Assembly (NCBI RefSeq): GCF_001857965.1
Contig: NZ_CP017774.1
Coordinates: 434,001-498,000, forward strand
Reading direction: 5' to 3'
Source of the DNA: Flavobacterium commune
Lineage (GTDB): Bacteria; Bacteroidota; Bacteroidia; Flavobacteriales; Flavobacteriaceae
Length of the DNA stretch: 64,000 nt
Positions 7,485-16,974 of this stretch are shown here, piece after piece (position 1 is the stretch's first letter; each line of letters opens with the position of its first letter). The position numbers were made by a program, and so were the translations under genes. A model generated the notes under the pieces. That model saw only the letters and a program-made list of their open reading frames with translations. It was not told where the DNA came from and made no database searches.

Positions 7485-8831
7485 ATGACGACTTTAAACG
7501 AATTGAATGCTATTTCTCCAATTGATGGAAGATATAGAAATAAGACCCTTTCATTAGCCCCTTTTTTCTCTGAAGAAGCCTTAATCAAGTACCGTGTACT
7601 GGTAGAAATTGAATATTTTATTACTTTGTGCGAAGTTCCTTTGCCACAATTAAAAAACGTAAATCCTGCTATTTTCGACAGTTTACGTGCCATTTATAAA
7701 AATTTCTCTACTGCAGATGCGCTTTGGATAAAAGAAACTGAAAAAGTAACCAATCACGATGTTAAAGCCGTTGAATATTTTATCAAAGATGCCTTTGAGA
7801 AATTAGGTTTATCAGAACACAAAGAATTCATCCACTTTGGATTGACTTCTCAGGATATAAACAATACAGCTATTCCACTTTCTACAAAAGATGCTTTTGA
7901 GAAAGTATATATGCCATCATTAATTACTTTAATTTCAAAATTAAAAGAATTAAGTACAGAATGGGCAGACGTTCCAATGCTGGCACGTACTCACGGACAA
8001 CCGGCTTCTCCTACCCGTTTAGGAAAAGAAATTGCGGTTTTTGTTGAGCGTATTGAAGAGCAAATGCGTTTGTTATTCAACATTCCGTTTGCGGCTAAAT
8101 TTGGTGGAGCAACCGGAAACTACAATGCGCACCACGTAGCTTATCCACAAATTGACTGGAAACAATTTGGAACTAAATTCGTAGAAGAAAATCTTGGATT
8201 ACACCATTCTTTCCCAACAACGCAAATTGAGCATTACGACCATTTTGCAGCATTTTTTGATGCGTTAAAAAGAATCAACACCATCATCATCGATTTAGAC
8301 CGCGATATCTGGACTTATGTTTCGATGGAATATTTCAAACAAAAAATCAAAGCAGGAGAAATTGGTTCATCGGCTATGCCACATAAAGTAAACCCTATTG
8401 ATTTTGAAAACTCAGAAGGAAACTTAGGAATTGCCAACGCTATTTTCGAACATTTATCAGCTAAATTGCCTATTTCAAGATTGCAACGTGATTTAACGGA
8501 TAGTACCGTTTTAAGAAATATTGGTGTTCCAATGGGACACACTATCATTGCTTTTGAAGCTACTTTAAAAGGATTGAACAAATTGTTATTGAACGAAGCT
8601 AAATTCCACGAAGATTTAGAAAACAACTGGGCTGTAGTGGCTGAGGCTATCCAAACGATTTTACGTCGTGAGGGGTATCCAAATCCTTATGAAGCTTTGA
8701 AAGGTTTAACCAGAACCAACGAAGCGATTACTAAAAAATCAATTCATGAATTCATTGGCACATTAGAAGTTTCGGATGCTATTAAAGCCGAATTACTTCA
8801 AATTACGCCAAGCAACTTTTTAGGAATCTAA
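7485..8831 (+). CDS. purB: Adenylosuccinate lyase
   Basis: A 448-residue enzyme of purine synthesis. It cleaves SAICAR to AICAR and adenylosuccinate to AMP, releasing fumarate. The fumarase/aspartase superfamily signature SSAMPHKVNP lies at 295-304 with the catalytic Ser in its loop. LARTHGQPASPT near 165 and HFGLTSQDINNT near 117 carry the conserved His residues. The length and the DGRY start (SPIDGRY at about 11-17) fit the PurB type found in E. coli. It is alone, with its own -7 box and its own terminator. Confidence 0.95.
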   Translation: MTTLNELNAISPIDGRYRNKTLSLAPFFSEEALIKYRVLVEIEYFITLCEVPLPQLKNVNPAIFDSLRAIYKNFSTADALWIKETEKVTNHDVKAVEYFIKDAFEKLGLSEHKEFIHFGLTSQDINNTAIPLSTKDAFEKVYMPSLITLISKLKELSTEWADVPMLARTHGQPASPTRLGKEIAVFVERIEEQMRLLFNIPFAAKFGGATGNYNAHHVAYPQIDWKQFGTKFVEENLGLHHSFPTTQIEHYDHFAAFFDALKRINTIIIDLDRDIWTYVSMEYFKQKIKAGEIGSSAMPHKVNPIDFENSEGNLGIANAIFEHLSAKLPISRLQRDLTDSTVLRNIGVPMGHTIIAFEATLKGLNKLLLNEAKFHEDLENNWAVVAEAIQTILRREGYPNPYEALKGLTRTNEAITKKSIHEFIGTLEVSDAIKAELLQITPSNFLGI

Positions 8832-8853
8832 TTATAAAAAACACATTTCTTTC

Positions 8854-8884
8854 AAAAAGCTATCTTAATCGATAGCTTTTTTTA
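8854..8884 (+). terminator. Rho-independent terminator of purB
   Basis: Stem AAAGCTATC / GATAGCTTT with a short loop, followed by a T run, 23 bases after the purB stop. Confidence 0.8.
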
Positions 8885-8970
8885 TAAATATGTGTTAATT
8901 ACATAATAAAATTGCACAACAAAAGTCCTTTTACTATATTTAGCATAATTGCAATAATAAAGAATAATAT

Positions 8971-11208
8971 ATGAGTACAGTATCGGCAGTTGCTGAGGCA
9001 TCACACCATTTAAAGCCTTTAATTAGCGATTTAGGTTTAATTCTTATGACTGCGGGAATTGCGGTTTTAATCTTTAAAAAATTAAAACAACCCTTAGTTT
9101 TAGGTTATCTGATTGCCGGATTTTTGGCAGGAAACCATTTTGATTTTTTCCCTTCAATAAAAGACATTAAGAGTGTTGAAATTTGGGCTGAAATTGGAAT
9201 CATCTTTTTACTGTTTAGTCTGGGATTGGAATTTAGTTTTAAAAAGCTAATGAAAGTAGGTGGCACCTCCTCTATTACCGCCCTAACCCAAATTATAGCA
9301 ATGGTGTGTATTGGTTTTTTAGTAGGACAATGGATGGGCTGGTCCACGATGAATAGTATATTTCTGGGAGCCACACTTTCTATTTCATCTACAACAATTA
9401 TTCTTAAAACCTTTGACGAATTAGGCGTTAAATCACAAAAATTTGCGGGAAACGTTTTTGGTGCTTTGATTGTCGAAGACATTGTAGCCATTGTAATGCT
9501 GGTTTTGTTATCGACAGTTGCTGTAAGTGACCAAATTTCAGGAACTTCATTATTACAATCTATTTTTAAATTAGTTTTCTTCTTAATTATTTGGTTTTTA
9601 GGTGGAATTTTTATTATTCCTACTATACTAAAAAAAGCAAAACATCTTTTAACTGATGAAATGCTGCTTATTATTTCATTAGCATTGTGTTTGATGATGG
9701 TAGGTTTAGCCGCCAATGTAGGTTTTTCTCCTGCGCTGGGTGCTTTTATCATGGGTTCTATTATTGCCGAAACCACTCAGGCAGAACACATTGAACATTT
9801 AGTAAAACCGGTAAAAGATTTATTTGGTGCTGTATTTTTTGTATCAGTGGGAATGCTTATCGATCCCGATACTTTAATTACCTATGCAGTTCCGGTTAGT
9901 ATTATCACTCTGGTAACTATTTTTGGAAAAGCACTAAGTTCTACATTTGGTGCCTTATTATCCGGTCAGCCCCTTCGACAATCTGTGCAAACAGGAATGA
10001 GTTTAGCGCAAATTGGTGAATTTTCATTTATCATTGCTTCTCTTGGAATAAGCTTAAAAGTAACTAGTGATTTTTTATATCCCATTGTTGTAGCGGTTTC
10101 GGCAGTAACTACTTTTACCACTCCTTTTTTAGTAAAAATGGCCGATCCTTTTGCGGGCTATTTAGAAAAAAAATTACCCCGAAAATGGATTAGAAGAATC
10201 GATAGATATAGTGCCAATGCTCAGGCCATTCGTTCCGTAAGCACCTGGCAAGTAGTTATTAGAGCTCATTTACTCCAGATTGTGCTTCATACCATCATTA
10301 TTACTTCGGTTATTTTGCTGTCTTCAAAATATGTGTTGCCTTTAGTTGAAAACTCTAAATTTGGTAATGCCATTGCCGCATTAATTACTATTGTTATCAT
10401 TTCTCCTTTTTTATGGGCACTTTCACTGCGTCGTGTAGCAGTAAAAGAAGTCGATCAGTTATTTGAAGAACGAAAATACCGCGGACCTATTTTGATGCTA
10501 TTCTTTATCCGTATGGGATTAGCAGTGTTTTATATTGGATTTTTATTAAATATCTTTTTCTCACCTTTAATTGCCATTTTTGCTTTAGTAATGGCCATTG
10601 TAATCTACTTGCTATTTCCTAAACAATTGCACGAGCAATACCACAAAATTGAAAATCATTTCCTGACAAACCTCAACGACAGAGAACAAAAGAAAATCGA
10701 CCGTCGTTATGCGAATCTAAACCCCTGGGACGGACACATGACTACTTTTGAAATTTCGAAAGAATCCAATTTGGCAGGGAAAACGCTTCGTGAAATAAAA
10801 ATGAGAGAATTAGTAGGCGTTAATATTGCCTACATTAAACGAGGGGAAATTATTATTCAAATTCCAAACAAAAATGAACGTTTGTTTCCCGGGGATGAAA
10901 TTTGTGTAATTGGTACCGACGCTCAAACAAAAGAATTTTCTAAATTTCTAACCCAGCACGAAGTTGAAGTTGCTAATACTATCACCGACGAAATTATTTT
11001 ACGTCAGATAGAATTGACTAATGAAGAATTTATAGGACTTAGCGTAGGACAATCTAAACTAAGAGAGCGCACTCACGGTTTATTAGTAGGTGTAGAACGA
11101 AAAGGGCAACGCATGCTTAATCCCGAATCGAACATTGTTCTGGAAAAAAATGATTTGTTATGGCTGGTGGGCGATAAAAAACTAATGGCTGAAATTTTCA
11201 AAGAATAA
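8971..11208 (+). CDS. CPA2-family monovalent cation/proton antiporter with TrkA-C domains
   Basis: This 745-residue inner-membrane protein starts with a Na+/H+ exchanger domain of 12-13 helices (about residues 15-390). It includes the LGYLIAGFLAG and FLLFSLGLEFSF segments typical of KefB/GerN-type CPA2 transporters, and IVEDIVAIVML, whose Asp is the probable ion-binding residue. Three further helices lie at about 430-550. A cytosolic C-terminal part holds two TrkA-C-like repeats (about 590-660 and 675-745: LREIKMRELVGVNIAYIKR, GDEICVIG; DLLWLVGD). The ion (K+ or Na+) cannot be told from sequence. It has its own strong terminator, so it is probably a single-gene unit. Confidence 0.85.
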   Translation: MSTVSAVAEASHHLKPLISDLGLILMTAGIAVLIFKKLKQPLVLGYLIAGFLAGNHFDFFPSIKDIKSVEIWAEIGIIFLLFSLGLEFSFKKLMKVGGTSSITALTQIIAMVCIGFLVGQWMGWSTMNSIFLGATLSISSTTIILKTFDELGVKSQKFAGNVFGALIVEDIVAIVMLVLLSTVAVSDQISGTSLLQSIFKLVFFLIIWFLGGIFIIPTILKKAKHLLTDEMLLIISLALCLMMVGLAANVGFSPALGAFIMGSIIAETTQAEHIEHLVKPVKDLFGAVFFVSVGMLIDPDTLITYAVPVSIITLVTIFGKALSSTFGALLSGQPLRQSVQTGMSLAQIGEFSFIIASLGISLKVTSDFLYPIVVAVSAVTTFTTPFLVKMADPFAGYLEKKLPRKWIRRIDRYSANAQAIRSVSTWQVVIRAHLLQIVLHTIIITSVILLSSKYVLPLVENSKFGNAIAALITIVIISPFLWALSLRRVAVKEVDQLFEERKYRGPILMLFFIRMGLAVFYIGFLLNIFFSPLIAIFALVMAIVIYLLFPKQLHEQYHKIENHFLTNLNDREQKKIDRRYANLNPWDGHMTTFEISKESNLAGKTLREIKMRELVGVNIAYIKRGEIIIQIPNKNERLFPGDEICVIGTDAQTKEFSKFLTQHEVEVANTITDEIILRQIELTNEEFIGLSVGQSKLRERTHGLLVGVERKGQRMLNPESNIVLEKNDLLWLVGDKKLMAEIFKE

Positions 11209-11230
11209 TTCTTTTTGATCATAAATTTAA

Positions 11231-11268
11231 AATACCTGAACGATTTTTTGTTCAGGTATTTTTTTTTG
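11231..11268 (+). terminator. Rho-independent terminator of the antiporter gene
   Basis: AATACCTGAAC / GTTCAGGTATT, an 11-bp perfect stem with a loop of about 8 bases and a long T tract. Confidence 0.85.
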
Positions 11269-11430
11269 TTTTTATTCTAAAAATAAAGTCTTTAGATGTC
11301 CTATTTGAATTGAAATTTGAGTAAATTTATAGTAACAAGATAAACACAACATCAAGTTTCTTCTTGCTGTTTCCTGTCGGAAATTCTATAAGAGCACTAA
11401 CGGAATAGTAATTCTTAAAAACAATTCAAC

Positions 11431-12330
11431 ATGGCATTTATAGACTATTACAAAGTATTAGAAATTGACAAAAAAGCAACGGATGCTGAAATAAAAAAAG
11501 CCTACCGAAAATTAGCTCGAAAGTACCATCCTGATATTAACCCGAATGATAAAGAGGCTGAAAAAAAATTCAAAGAAATCAATGAGGCTAATGAAGTGTT
11601 AGGAAATACCGAAAAAAGAAAAAAATACGATGCTTATGGCGAAAACTGGAAACACGCCGCCGAATACGAAAAAGCCAACCAAGATCAAAGATATTATAAT
11701 CAAAGTCAGCCTCATGAAGATTTTAATTCATACGGCAGAGATGGTGATGATTATTCTGATTTCTTCGAATCTTTATTTGGAAATAGCAGCAGAAGTCGCC
11801 ATAGAAAACAACAATACAAAGGCACCGATTTTAGCACCGAACTGAGTTTGGATTTAAAAGAAGTTTATACCACACACAAACGCACAATTAACATCAACGG
11901 TCAAAACATTCGTTTTACTATTCCCGCAGGAGTTGAAAATGGTCAAACTATTAAAATAACCGGACATGGTGGAGACGGCATCGGCGGAGGCCCTAAAGGC
12001 GATTTGTACATTACTTTCTCCATAAAAAATCATCCTGATTTTAAAAGAGACAAAAACAATTTGTACACCAACGTTACTGTTGATTTGTACAAGGCAGTAC
12101 TAGGCGGCGAAATTACCGTAAACACTTTTGACGGAAAAGCAAAACTAAATATAGCTCCGGGAACACAAAACGGAACCAAAGTAAAACTAAAAGGAAAAGG
12201 TTTTCCCGTTTACAAAGAAGAAGGTCATTTTGGCGATTTATACATTACATTCCAAATCAAAATCCCCACAAATCTCTCTTCTAAAGAACTTGAATTATTC
12301 AATGAACTATCTAAATTAAGAACATCATGA
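11431..12330 (+). CDS. cbpA: Curved-DNA-binding-type DnaJ co-chaperone
   Basis: A 299-residue J-domain protein. The J domain is at 4-70 with the HPD motif at 33-35. A Gly/Ser/Asn-rich linker of about 50 residues ([15 protein letters not shown]) follows, then two DnaJ C-terminal beta domains (about 125-295). There is no CxxCxGxG zinc domain, so it is CbpA-like and not DnaJ itself. It should stimulate DnaK ATPase. The stop overlaps the cbpM start by four bases (ATGA), so the two are translationally coupled. Confidence 0.88.
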   Translation: MAFIDYYKVLEIDKKATDAEIKKAYRKLARKYHPDINPNDKEAEKKFKEINEANEVLGNTEKRKKYDAYGENWKHAAEYEKANQDQRYYNQSQPHEDFNSYGRDGDDYSDFFESLFGNSSRSRHRKQQYKGTDFSTELSLDLKEVYTTHKRTININGQNIRFTIPAGVENGQTIKITGHGGDGIGGGPKGDLYITFSIKNHPDFKRDKNNLYTNVTVDLYKAVLGGEITVNTFDGKAKLNIAPGTQNGTKVKLKGKGFPVYKEEGHFGDLYITFQIKIPTNLSSKELELFNELSKLRTS

Positions 12331-12620
12331 GTACCGAAAACTTTATTCCGATAAACACACTTTGCCAACATTACAAACTGGAAATCGGCTTTTTTAATAA
12401 TCTCAACGAAAACGGACTAATAGAAATCCAGCTGGTGGATAACATCCAATACATACACAAAGATTCGATTTATGAAATCGAAAAAATAGTGCGCATGCAC
12501 AAAGAATTAGACGTAAATATTGAAGGGATTGACATTGTTCTAAACTTACTTCAAAAAATTGATGCCCTGCAAACAGAATTACACAAGGTCAGAAACCGTT
12601 TATTATTGTACGAAAACTAA
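12327..12620 (+). CDS. cbpM: Chaperone modulator CbpM
   Basis: A 97-residue MerR-like helical protein starting within the cbpA stop codon. The [19 protein letters not shown] segment and the C-terminal helix with [12 protein letters not shown] match CbpM/YccZ-type modulators, which bind the J domain of CbpA and inhibit its co-chaperone activity. The obligate neighbour cbpA makes the call firm despite the short length. Confidence 0.85.
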   Translation: MSTENFIPINTLCQHYKLEIGFFNNLNENGLIEIQLVDNIQYIHKDSIYEIEKIVRMHKELDVNIEGIDIVLNLLQKIDALQTELHKVRNRLLLYEN

Positions 12621-12727
12621 ATTGAACTTAACAATCTATCAGGCTAAAAAACCAAAAAAAGCAGGAAAGCTAAATCGATTATTTTTTATATTTTGGCAAC
12701 CAATTAAAAAATAACAAACTGCTATTA

Positions 12728-15451
12728 ATGAAATCCATAAAACAATTTTTAATTCTATTATTCCTAGTTTTTTCGTTTATCCAAACCAATGCTGCCAACC
12801 CAAATCCTCCTTTTAATCTGCGAAGTTTTGACAAACAAAATCCTATCGGAACAAACGACAAACCCTACTTTGGATGGTATCTAAGTGATCCCGATACTAA
12901 CGAAATTCAATCGGCTTACCAGATTATTGTTTCTTCAAGCTTAGCTAATCTAAAAGCGAACAAAGCTGATATTTGGAATAGTAAAAAGACCAATTCCAGA
13001 AAACAGAATTATATTTATTTAAATGGTATTACTCTTAAAGCTGCCACTACTTACTATTGGAAAGTACGTTGTTGGGACAAAGATGGAAATGCGAGTTCCT
13101 ATTCGGCTCCTGCAAATTTCACCACCGGTTTATTAACGAATACGGATTGGGCATCAGCACAATGGATTAAAAGAGATTCTAAAGACAACGACGATTATAC
13201 TTATTTTAGAAAAAAAACCAGTCTTCCGAACAAAACCATCAAAAAAGCAATCACCTATATTTCTGCCTGCCACAGTTATGAATTGTATGTTAATGGAAAA
13301 TTTGTTGGAAAAGGATTCAATCATCATTATCCACAATACAGCTATTATAATGCCTGGGATGTTACTGCTTTACTAAAGAAAAACACCGTAAATCTATTGG
13401 GCTGTCTTACACACTGGTATGGTGGTGGTCAGGGTCGCGCTACTGGAAGCCGTGGCATGATTTTAAAAACCATTATCGAATATACTGATGGCTCGAAAAC
13501 CATTATTGGAACCGATAAAAGCTGGAAACAAACACAGGCTTCGCAATGGATTCAAGGACAACCGCAACGTGGTGGCGAAGGCGTAGGTAGAATCGAGTTT
13601 GTTGACAACCGAAAAGCTATTGCTAATTGGAACACCGCCAAATTAGACGATTCTAATTGGAACAATGCCATCGAAATTGGTCCACATCCTACTGCTCCAT
13701 GGACCGGAACTTTACAATCTGATTTAACCCGGGTTATTGAAAAAGAAATCAAACCAACGGCAATAAAAAATCTAGGCAACGGAAAATATATTATTGATTT
13801 AGGCAAAATATATGCGGGTAGTTTTAAAATTAATTTTAATGAACGCATTGCCGGAGATACGATTAAAATGTTAGGTGGTTACCAATTAAATGAGGATGGT
13901 ACTACTGTAAATCCAAAAATGAATCAATCTACCAATTTGTCTTTTAAATACATCCCAAGCGGAAATAATTCCGTTTTCAATCCTCATGTCTATTTTGGGA
14001 TGCGTTATTTACAAATTGACAATGCTCCAAACGAACTAAATCAAAATAATGTAAGTTTTATTAGTCGTCATTTCGAATTAGATGCAGCGCGTTCTTCATT
14101 CGAATCTTCAAATGAGATGCTCAATAAAACCTGGGATTTAATGTCGCACACTTTGATTTTGGGAGCACAGGAAGATTTTGTAGATACTCCTACCAGAGAA
14201 AAAGGCGCATTTTTATTAGACAGTTGGTCGCAAGCAGTTCCTGCTATGAGTGTCATGTACGACCGAACGATGAATATGCGTGCTTTGAACCAATTTCTTC
14301 AATCTCAAGATCAATATTGGCCAGACGGACGATTGAATGCGGTTTATCCAAATGTAGATGGAGGAAGAGACATTCCTGATTTTACCCAATCTTTTTTAGT
14401 TTGGGTTTGGGATTATTACACTCAAACAGCAAATATTGAATTTTTAAAATCCAATTATTCGCGTTTGAAAAAAATTGCCGATTACGTCAGTACTTATAAA
14501 AATGACAGCACTGGATTAATTCATAAACTAAAAGGAGGAAAAGGCCCTTATGAATTTGGAATCATCGATTGGCCGGCAACCATGCGTTACGGTTATGATA
14601 TGAGTGTTGAATCCAGAACAGTTATTGATGCTTATGCTTACGAAGATTTCAATATTATTTCGAAAATTGCCACAGTTTTAGGTAATGAGGCTGACAAAAC
14701 ACTTTACGCCAACAAAGCCGAAGCCATCAAAAAAGCCATAAATACGCATTTAATCAATCAAAATGGGGTTTATATTGACGGAATTACCAATGCTCAAAAT
14801 GTAAGTACTCATGTTTCGCAACATGCCAATATTCTTCCTTATGCACTGAAAATTGTTCCTGAAACAAATAAAAAACAAGTAATTGATGAAATTAAGAAAC
14901 AAAAAATGAATATTGGAATGGTTTGTCTTCGGTGGTTACCAGAATCTCTTGGTTTAGCTGATGAAGGAGAACAGCTGATTGATTTATATACCAATACTGA
15001 ATGGGATGGTTGGGCTAAAACTATTTCTCTTGGAGGAACTGCTACTTGGGAATCATGGGATGCTAATACAACTAACCAAAGCATGTCACATCCTTGGGGA
15101 GCAGTTGGATTATTAGGTATGCAAAATTACATTTTAGGAATTACCGCTTTAGCTCCACAACACGAAAAAATCCAAATAAAACCATTATGGTTTGGAAATA
15201 AACTGACTTCTGCTAAAGGAACTTATACAACTGATAAAGGAGATATAAAAGTAGACTGGAATTACATTAACGCTGAATATCATTTAAAAATTACTATTCC
15301 TAATAACAGTGCTGCAAAAGTATATTTACCAAAATGTGAGAAAACCGGAACTACAATCAAATTAGACAACAAAGAAGTAACCGCTACCGAAGAGGGAAAT
15401 TATCTTTATATTGATAACATTGGTTCGGGAGAACATCACTTAGAGCGATAA
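12728..15451 (+). CDS. Alpha-L-rhamnosidase, GH78
   Basis: A 907-residue secreted glycosidase with a signal peptide (MKSIKQFLILLFLVFSFIQTNA). An N-terminal Ig-like domain holds AYQIIVSSS and TTYYWKVRCWDKDG (about 55-115). Next comes the rhamnosidase N-domain (about 150-330), a beta domain, then the (alpha/alpha)6 catalytic barrel (about 460-790). D486, E491 and D498 (DTPTREKGAFLLD) have the spacing of the substrate-binding and general-acid residues of Bacillus RhaB (D567, E572, D579). E775 in TWESWD fits the general base. It releases terminal alpha-L-rhamnose from plant or microbial glycans. The deacetylase gene starts 26 bases later, so they are probably co-transcribed. Confidence 0.9.
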   Translation: MKSIKQFLILLFLVFSFIQTNAANPNPPFNLRSFDKQNPIGTNDKPYFGWYLSDPDTNEIQSAYQIIVSSSLANLKANKADIWNSKKTNSRKQNYIYLNGITLKAATTYYWKVRCWDKDGNASSYSAPANFTTGLLTNTDWASAQWIKRDSKDNDDYTYFRKKTSLPNKTIKKAITYISACHSYELYVNGKFVGKGFNHHYPQYSYYNAWDVTALLKKNTVNLLGCLTHWYGGGQGRATGSRGMILKTIIEYTDGSKTIIGTDKSWKQTQASQWIQGQPQRGGEGVGRIEFVDNRKAIANWNTAKLDDSNWNNAIEIGPHPTAPWTGTLQSDLTRVIEKEIKPTAIKNLGNGKYIIDLGKIYAGSFKINFNERIAGDTIKMLGGYQLNEDGTTVNPKMNQSTNLSFKYIPSGNNSVFNPHVYFGMRYLQIDNAPNELNQNNVSFISRHFELDAARSSFESSNEMLNKTWDLMSHTLILGAQEDFVDTPTREKGAFLLDSWSQAVPAMSVMYDRTMNMRALNQFLQSQDQYWPDGRLNAVYPNVDGGRDIPDFTQSFLVWVWDYYTQTANIEFLKSNYSRLKKIADYVSTYKNDSTGLIHKLKGGKGPYEFGIIDWPATMRYGYDMSVESRTVIDAYAYEDFNIISKIATVLGNEADKTLYANKAEAIKKAINTHLINQNGVYIDGITNAQNVSTHVSQHANILPYALKIVPETNKKQVIDEIKKQKMNIGMVCLRWLPESLGLADEGEQLIDLYTNTEWDGWAKTISLGGTATWESWDANTTNQSMSHPWGAVGLLGMQNYILGITALAPQHEKIQIKPLWFGNKLTSAKGTYTTDKGDIKVDWNYINAEYHLKITIPNNSAAKVYLPKCEKTGTTIKLDNKEVTATEEGNYLYIDNIGSGEHHLER

Positions 15452-15477
15452 TTGATTTTCGAAAAACAAATAACAAA

Positions 15478-16299
15478 ATGTCAAAAAAAAGAAAAGTAAA
15501 CCACATTTTAGAATCAAAATCAATAGTTTTGCTTTTCTTCCTTTTTGCATTTTATTTTTCATCAGCTCAAATTTTAAAACGACAAATCCCTGATAAATTG
15601 GTCGTATTAACTTTTGACGATGCGCCTGTGAGTCAATACAGCATTGTAGCTCCATTATTAAAAAAGTATGGTTTTAAAGCCACTTTCTTTGTCTGCGAAT
15701 TCCCACCTAATTTTCGCGACAATTCTAAATATATGAATTGGACGCAAATCAAAAAATTAGATAAAATGGGTTTCGAAATAGGCAATCACACTCAATCGCA
15801 CAAACACGTAAACAAACTGTCTAAAGAAAATTTCATTCAACAATTACAGTATATAGAAAACAAATGCGATTCGCTGAAAATCAAAAAACCGCTCAGTTTT
15901 GCTTATCCCGGCTATGATTACAGCCTTAATGCCATAGCTACATTACAGCAACAAGGCTATATTTTAGCTCGTGCCGGAGGCAGCAGATCCTATAATCCCT
16001 TAGAAGACCATCCGTTTTTAATTCCTAGTTGGGCTATCAATGCTACCAATAAAGACCAAATTATCGCTGCTCTTCAGGAAGCCAAAAACAGAAAAATTGT
16101 GGTACTAACCATTCACGGAGTTCCAGACATCGAGCATCCATGGGTAAACACTCCTCCTGATTTGTTTAAAGAATTTCTTAATTATTTATCTAAAAACAAC
16201 TACAAAGTTATTGCTATTAAAGACTTAAACAAATACATTGATTTTCCAAAAGCAGCAAAAACAATAGCTATTGACACTTCTAAAAAATACAAGAATTAG
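15478..16299 (+). CDS. Polysaccharide deacetylase family protein (NodB/CE4)
   Basis: A 273-residue exported protein with an N-terminal hydrophobic segment (SIVLLFFLFAFYFSSA, about 15-30) followed by a NodB domain. Motif 1 is TFDDAP with D47/D48. Motif 2 is HTQSH with H104 and H108, the zinc ligands. Motif 3 is AYPGYDYS. Late in the chain VVLTIHGVPD supplies the family's catalytic His. It removes N- or O-acetyl groups from a carbohydrate. Its position just behind the GH78 gene suggests it works on the same glycan, but the substrate is not visible in the sequence. Confidence 0.8.
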   Translation: MSKKRKVNHILESKSIVLLFFLFAFYFSSAQILKRQIPDKLVVLTFDDAPVSQYSIVAPLLKKYGFKATFFVCEFPPNFRDNSKYMNWTQIKKLDKMGFEIGNHTQSHKHVNKLSKENFIQQLQYIENKCDSLKIKKPLSFAYPGYDYSLNAIATLQQQGYILARAGGSRSYNPLEDHPFLIPSWAINATNKDQIIAALQEAKNRKIVVLTIHGVPDIEHPWVNTPPDLFKEFLNYLSKNNYKVIAIKDLNKYIDFPKAAKTIAIDTSKKYKN

Positions 16300-16396
16300 A
16301 CTTTAAATATTTTTTTTGATTAAAAAAAACTAGGCAAACCCTCGTAAAAACTAGGACTAACCCTTTTCTAGTAAAAAAAATTAAAAAAAACTTCAA

Positions 16397-16446
16397 TATA
16401 TTTGTATATACAAATAAAAAAAGTGATACATTTGTACCAACAAATA
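16397..16446 (+). promoter_or_regulatory. Promoter with two MarR-type operator palindromes
   Basis: TATTTGTATATACAAATA at 16399-16416 is a perfect 18-bp palindrome. ATTTGT-ACCA-ACAAAT at 16430-16445 repeats its half-site. A -33 TTTG (16401-16404) lies in the first palindrome. A -7 box TACATTTG (16427-16434), 22 bases further, runs into the second. A repressor bound to either would block the promoter, which fits autoregulation by the MarR protein that follows. Confidence 0.65.
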
Positions 16447-16458
16447 AAAACAACTGGA

Positions 16459-16974
16459 ATGAAAATTGAAGATGAAATAAAAAGTACGGTTGAACTAAAC
16501 CTTTCTAAAAAAATTATTCTCAACATCATGTACACACAAAACATTCTGAGTGAGAAGTTTAATGAGGTTTTAAAACCATATGATTTATCAGGAGAACAGT
16601 ACAACGTATTGCGAATTCTTAGAGGTCAAAAAGGGAATCCGGCTAATATGTGTGTCATTCAGGAGCGAATGATTGCTAAAACCAGCAATACCACCCGCTT
16701 AGTTGACAAATTATTATTAAAAGAATTAGTAACGCGAAATGTCTGTCCGGACAACCGAAGAAAAATAGAAGTATTGATTACCCAAAAAGGATTGGATGTT
16801 TTAAGCGAATTAGATCCTAAAGTAATAGAACACGAAAATGCCCTGACCAGTAATTTAAACACTGAAGAATTAGAACAATTAAATACATTATTAGAAAAAT
16901 ACCGAAATCAACAACAACATCATGAGCAAGTTTATAGAAAACCAAAACTGGAGATACGCAACAAAGAAATTTGA
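16459..16974 (+). CDS. MarR-family transcriptional regulator
   Basis: 171 residues from the ATG at 16459. The open frame begins at 16402, inside the promoter and operators, so that start is rejected. The winged helix is seen as QYNVLRILRGQKG, MIAKTSNTTRLVDKLLLKELV (recognition helix) and NRRKIEVLITQKGLDVL (wing), flanked by dimerisation helices. Two operator palindromes precede the gene. The last 53 bases overlap the nitroreductase gene, so the two are translated from one transcript. It probably senses a small electrophile or quinone-like compound, inferred from the partner. Confidence 0.85.
   Translation: MKIEDEIKSTVELNLSKKIILNIMYTQNILSEKFNEVLKPYDLSGEQYNVLRILRGQKGNPANMCVIQERMIAKTSNTTRLVDKLLLKELVTRNVCPDNRRKIEVLITQKGLDVLSELDPKVIEHENALTSNLNTEELEQLNTLLEKYRNQQQHHEQVYRKPKLEIRNKEI

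Noticed and set aside
8854..8884. Hairpin as a riboswitch for the antiporter gene
   Set aside because: It is a plain stem with a T run right after purB, a terminator. The remaining 86 bases before the antiporter show no conserved aptamer.
9105..9776. Minus-strand open frame of 223 codons inside the antiporter gene
   Set aside because: Low-complexity composition rich in Ile, Lys, Pro and Asn, exactly antisense to a strongly conserved transporter. It is a shadow frame.
16402..16458. Upstream start for the MarR gene
   Set aside because: It would place the first 19 codons inside the promoter and operator palindromes. The ATG at 16459 gives a normal N terminus.
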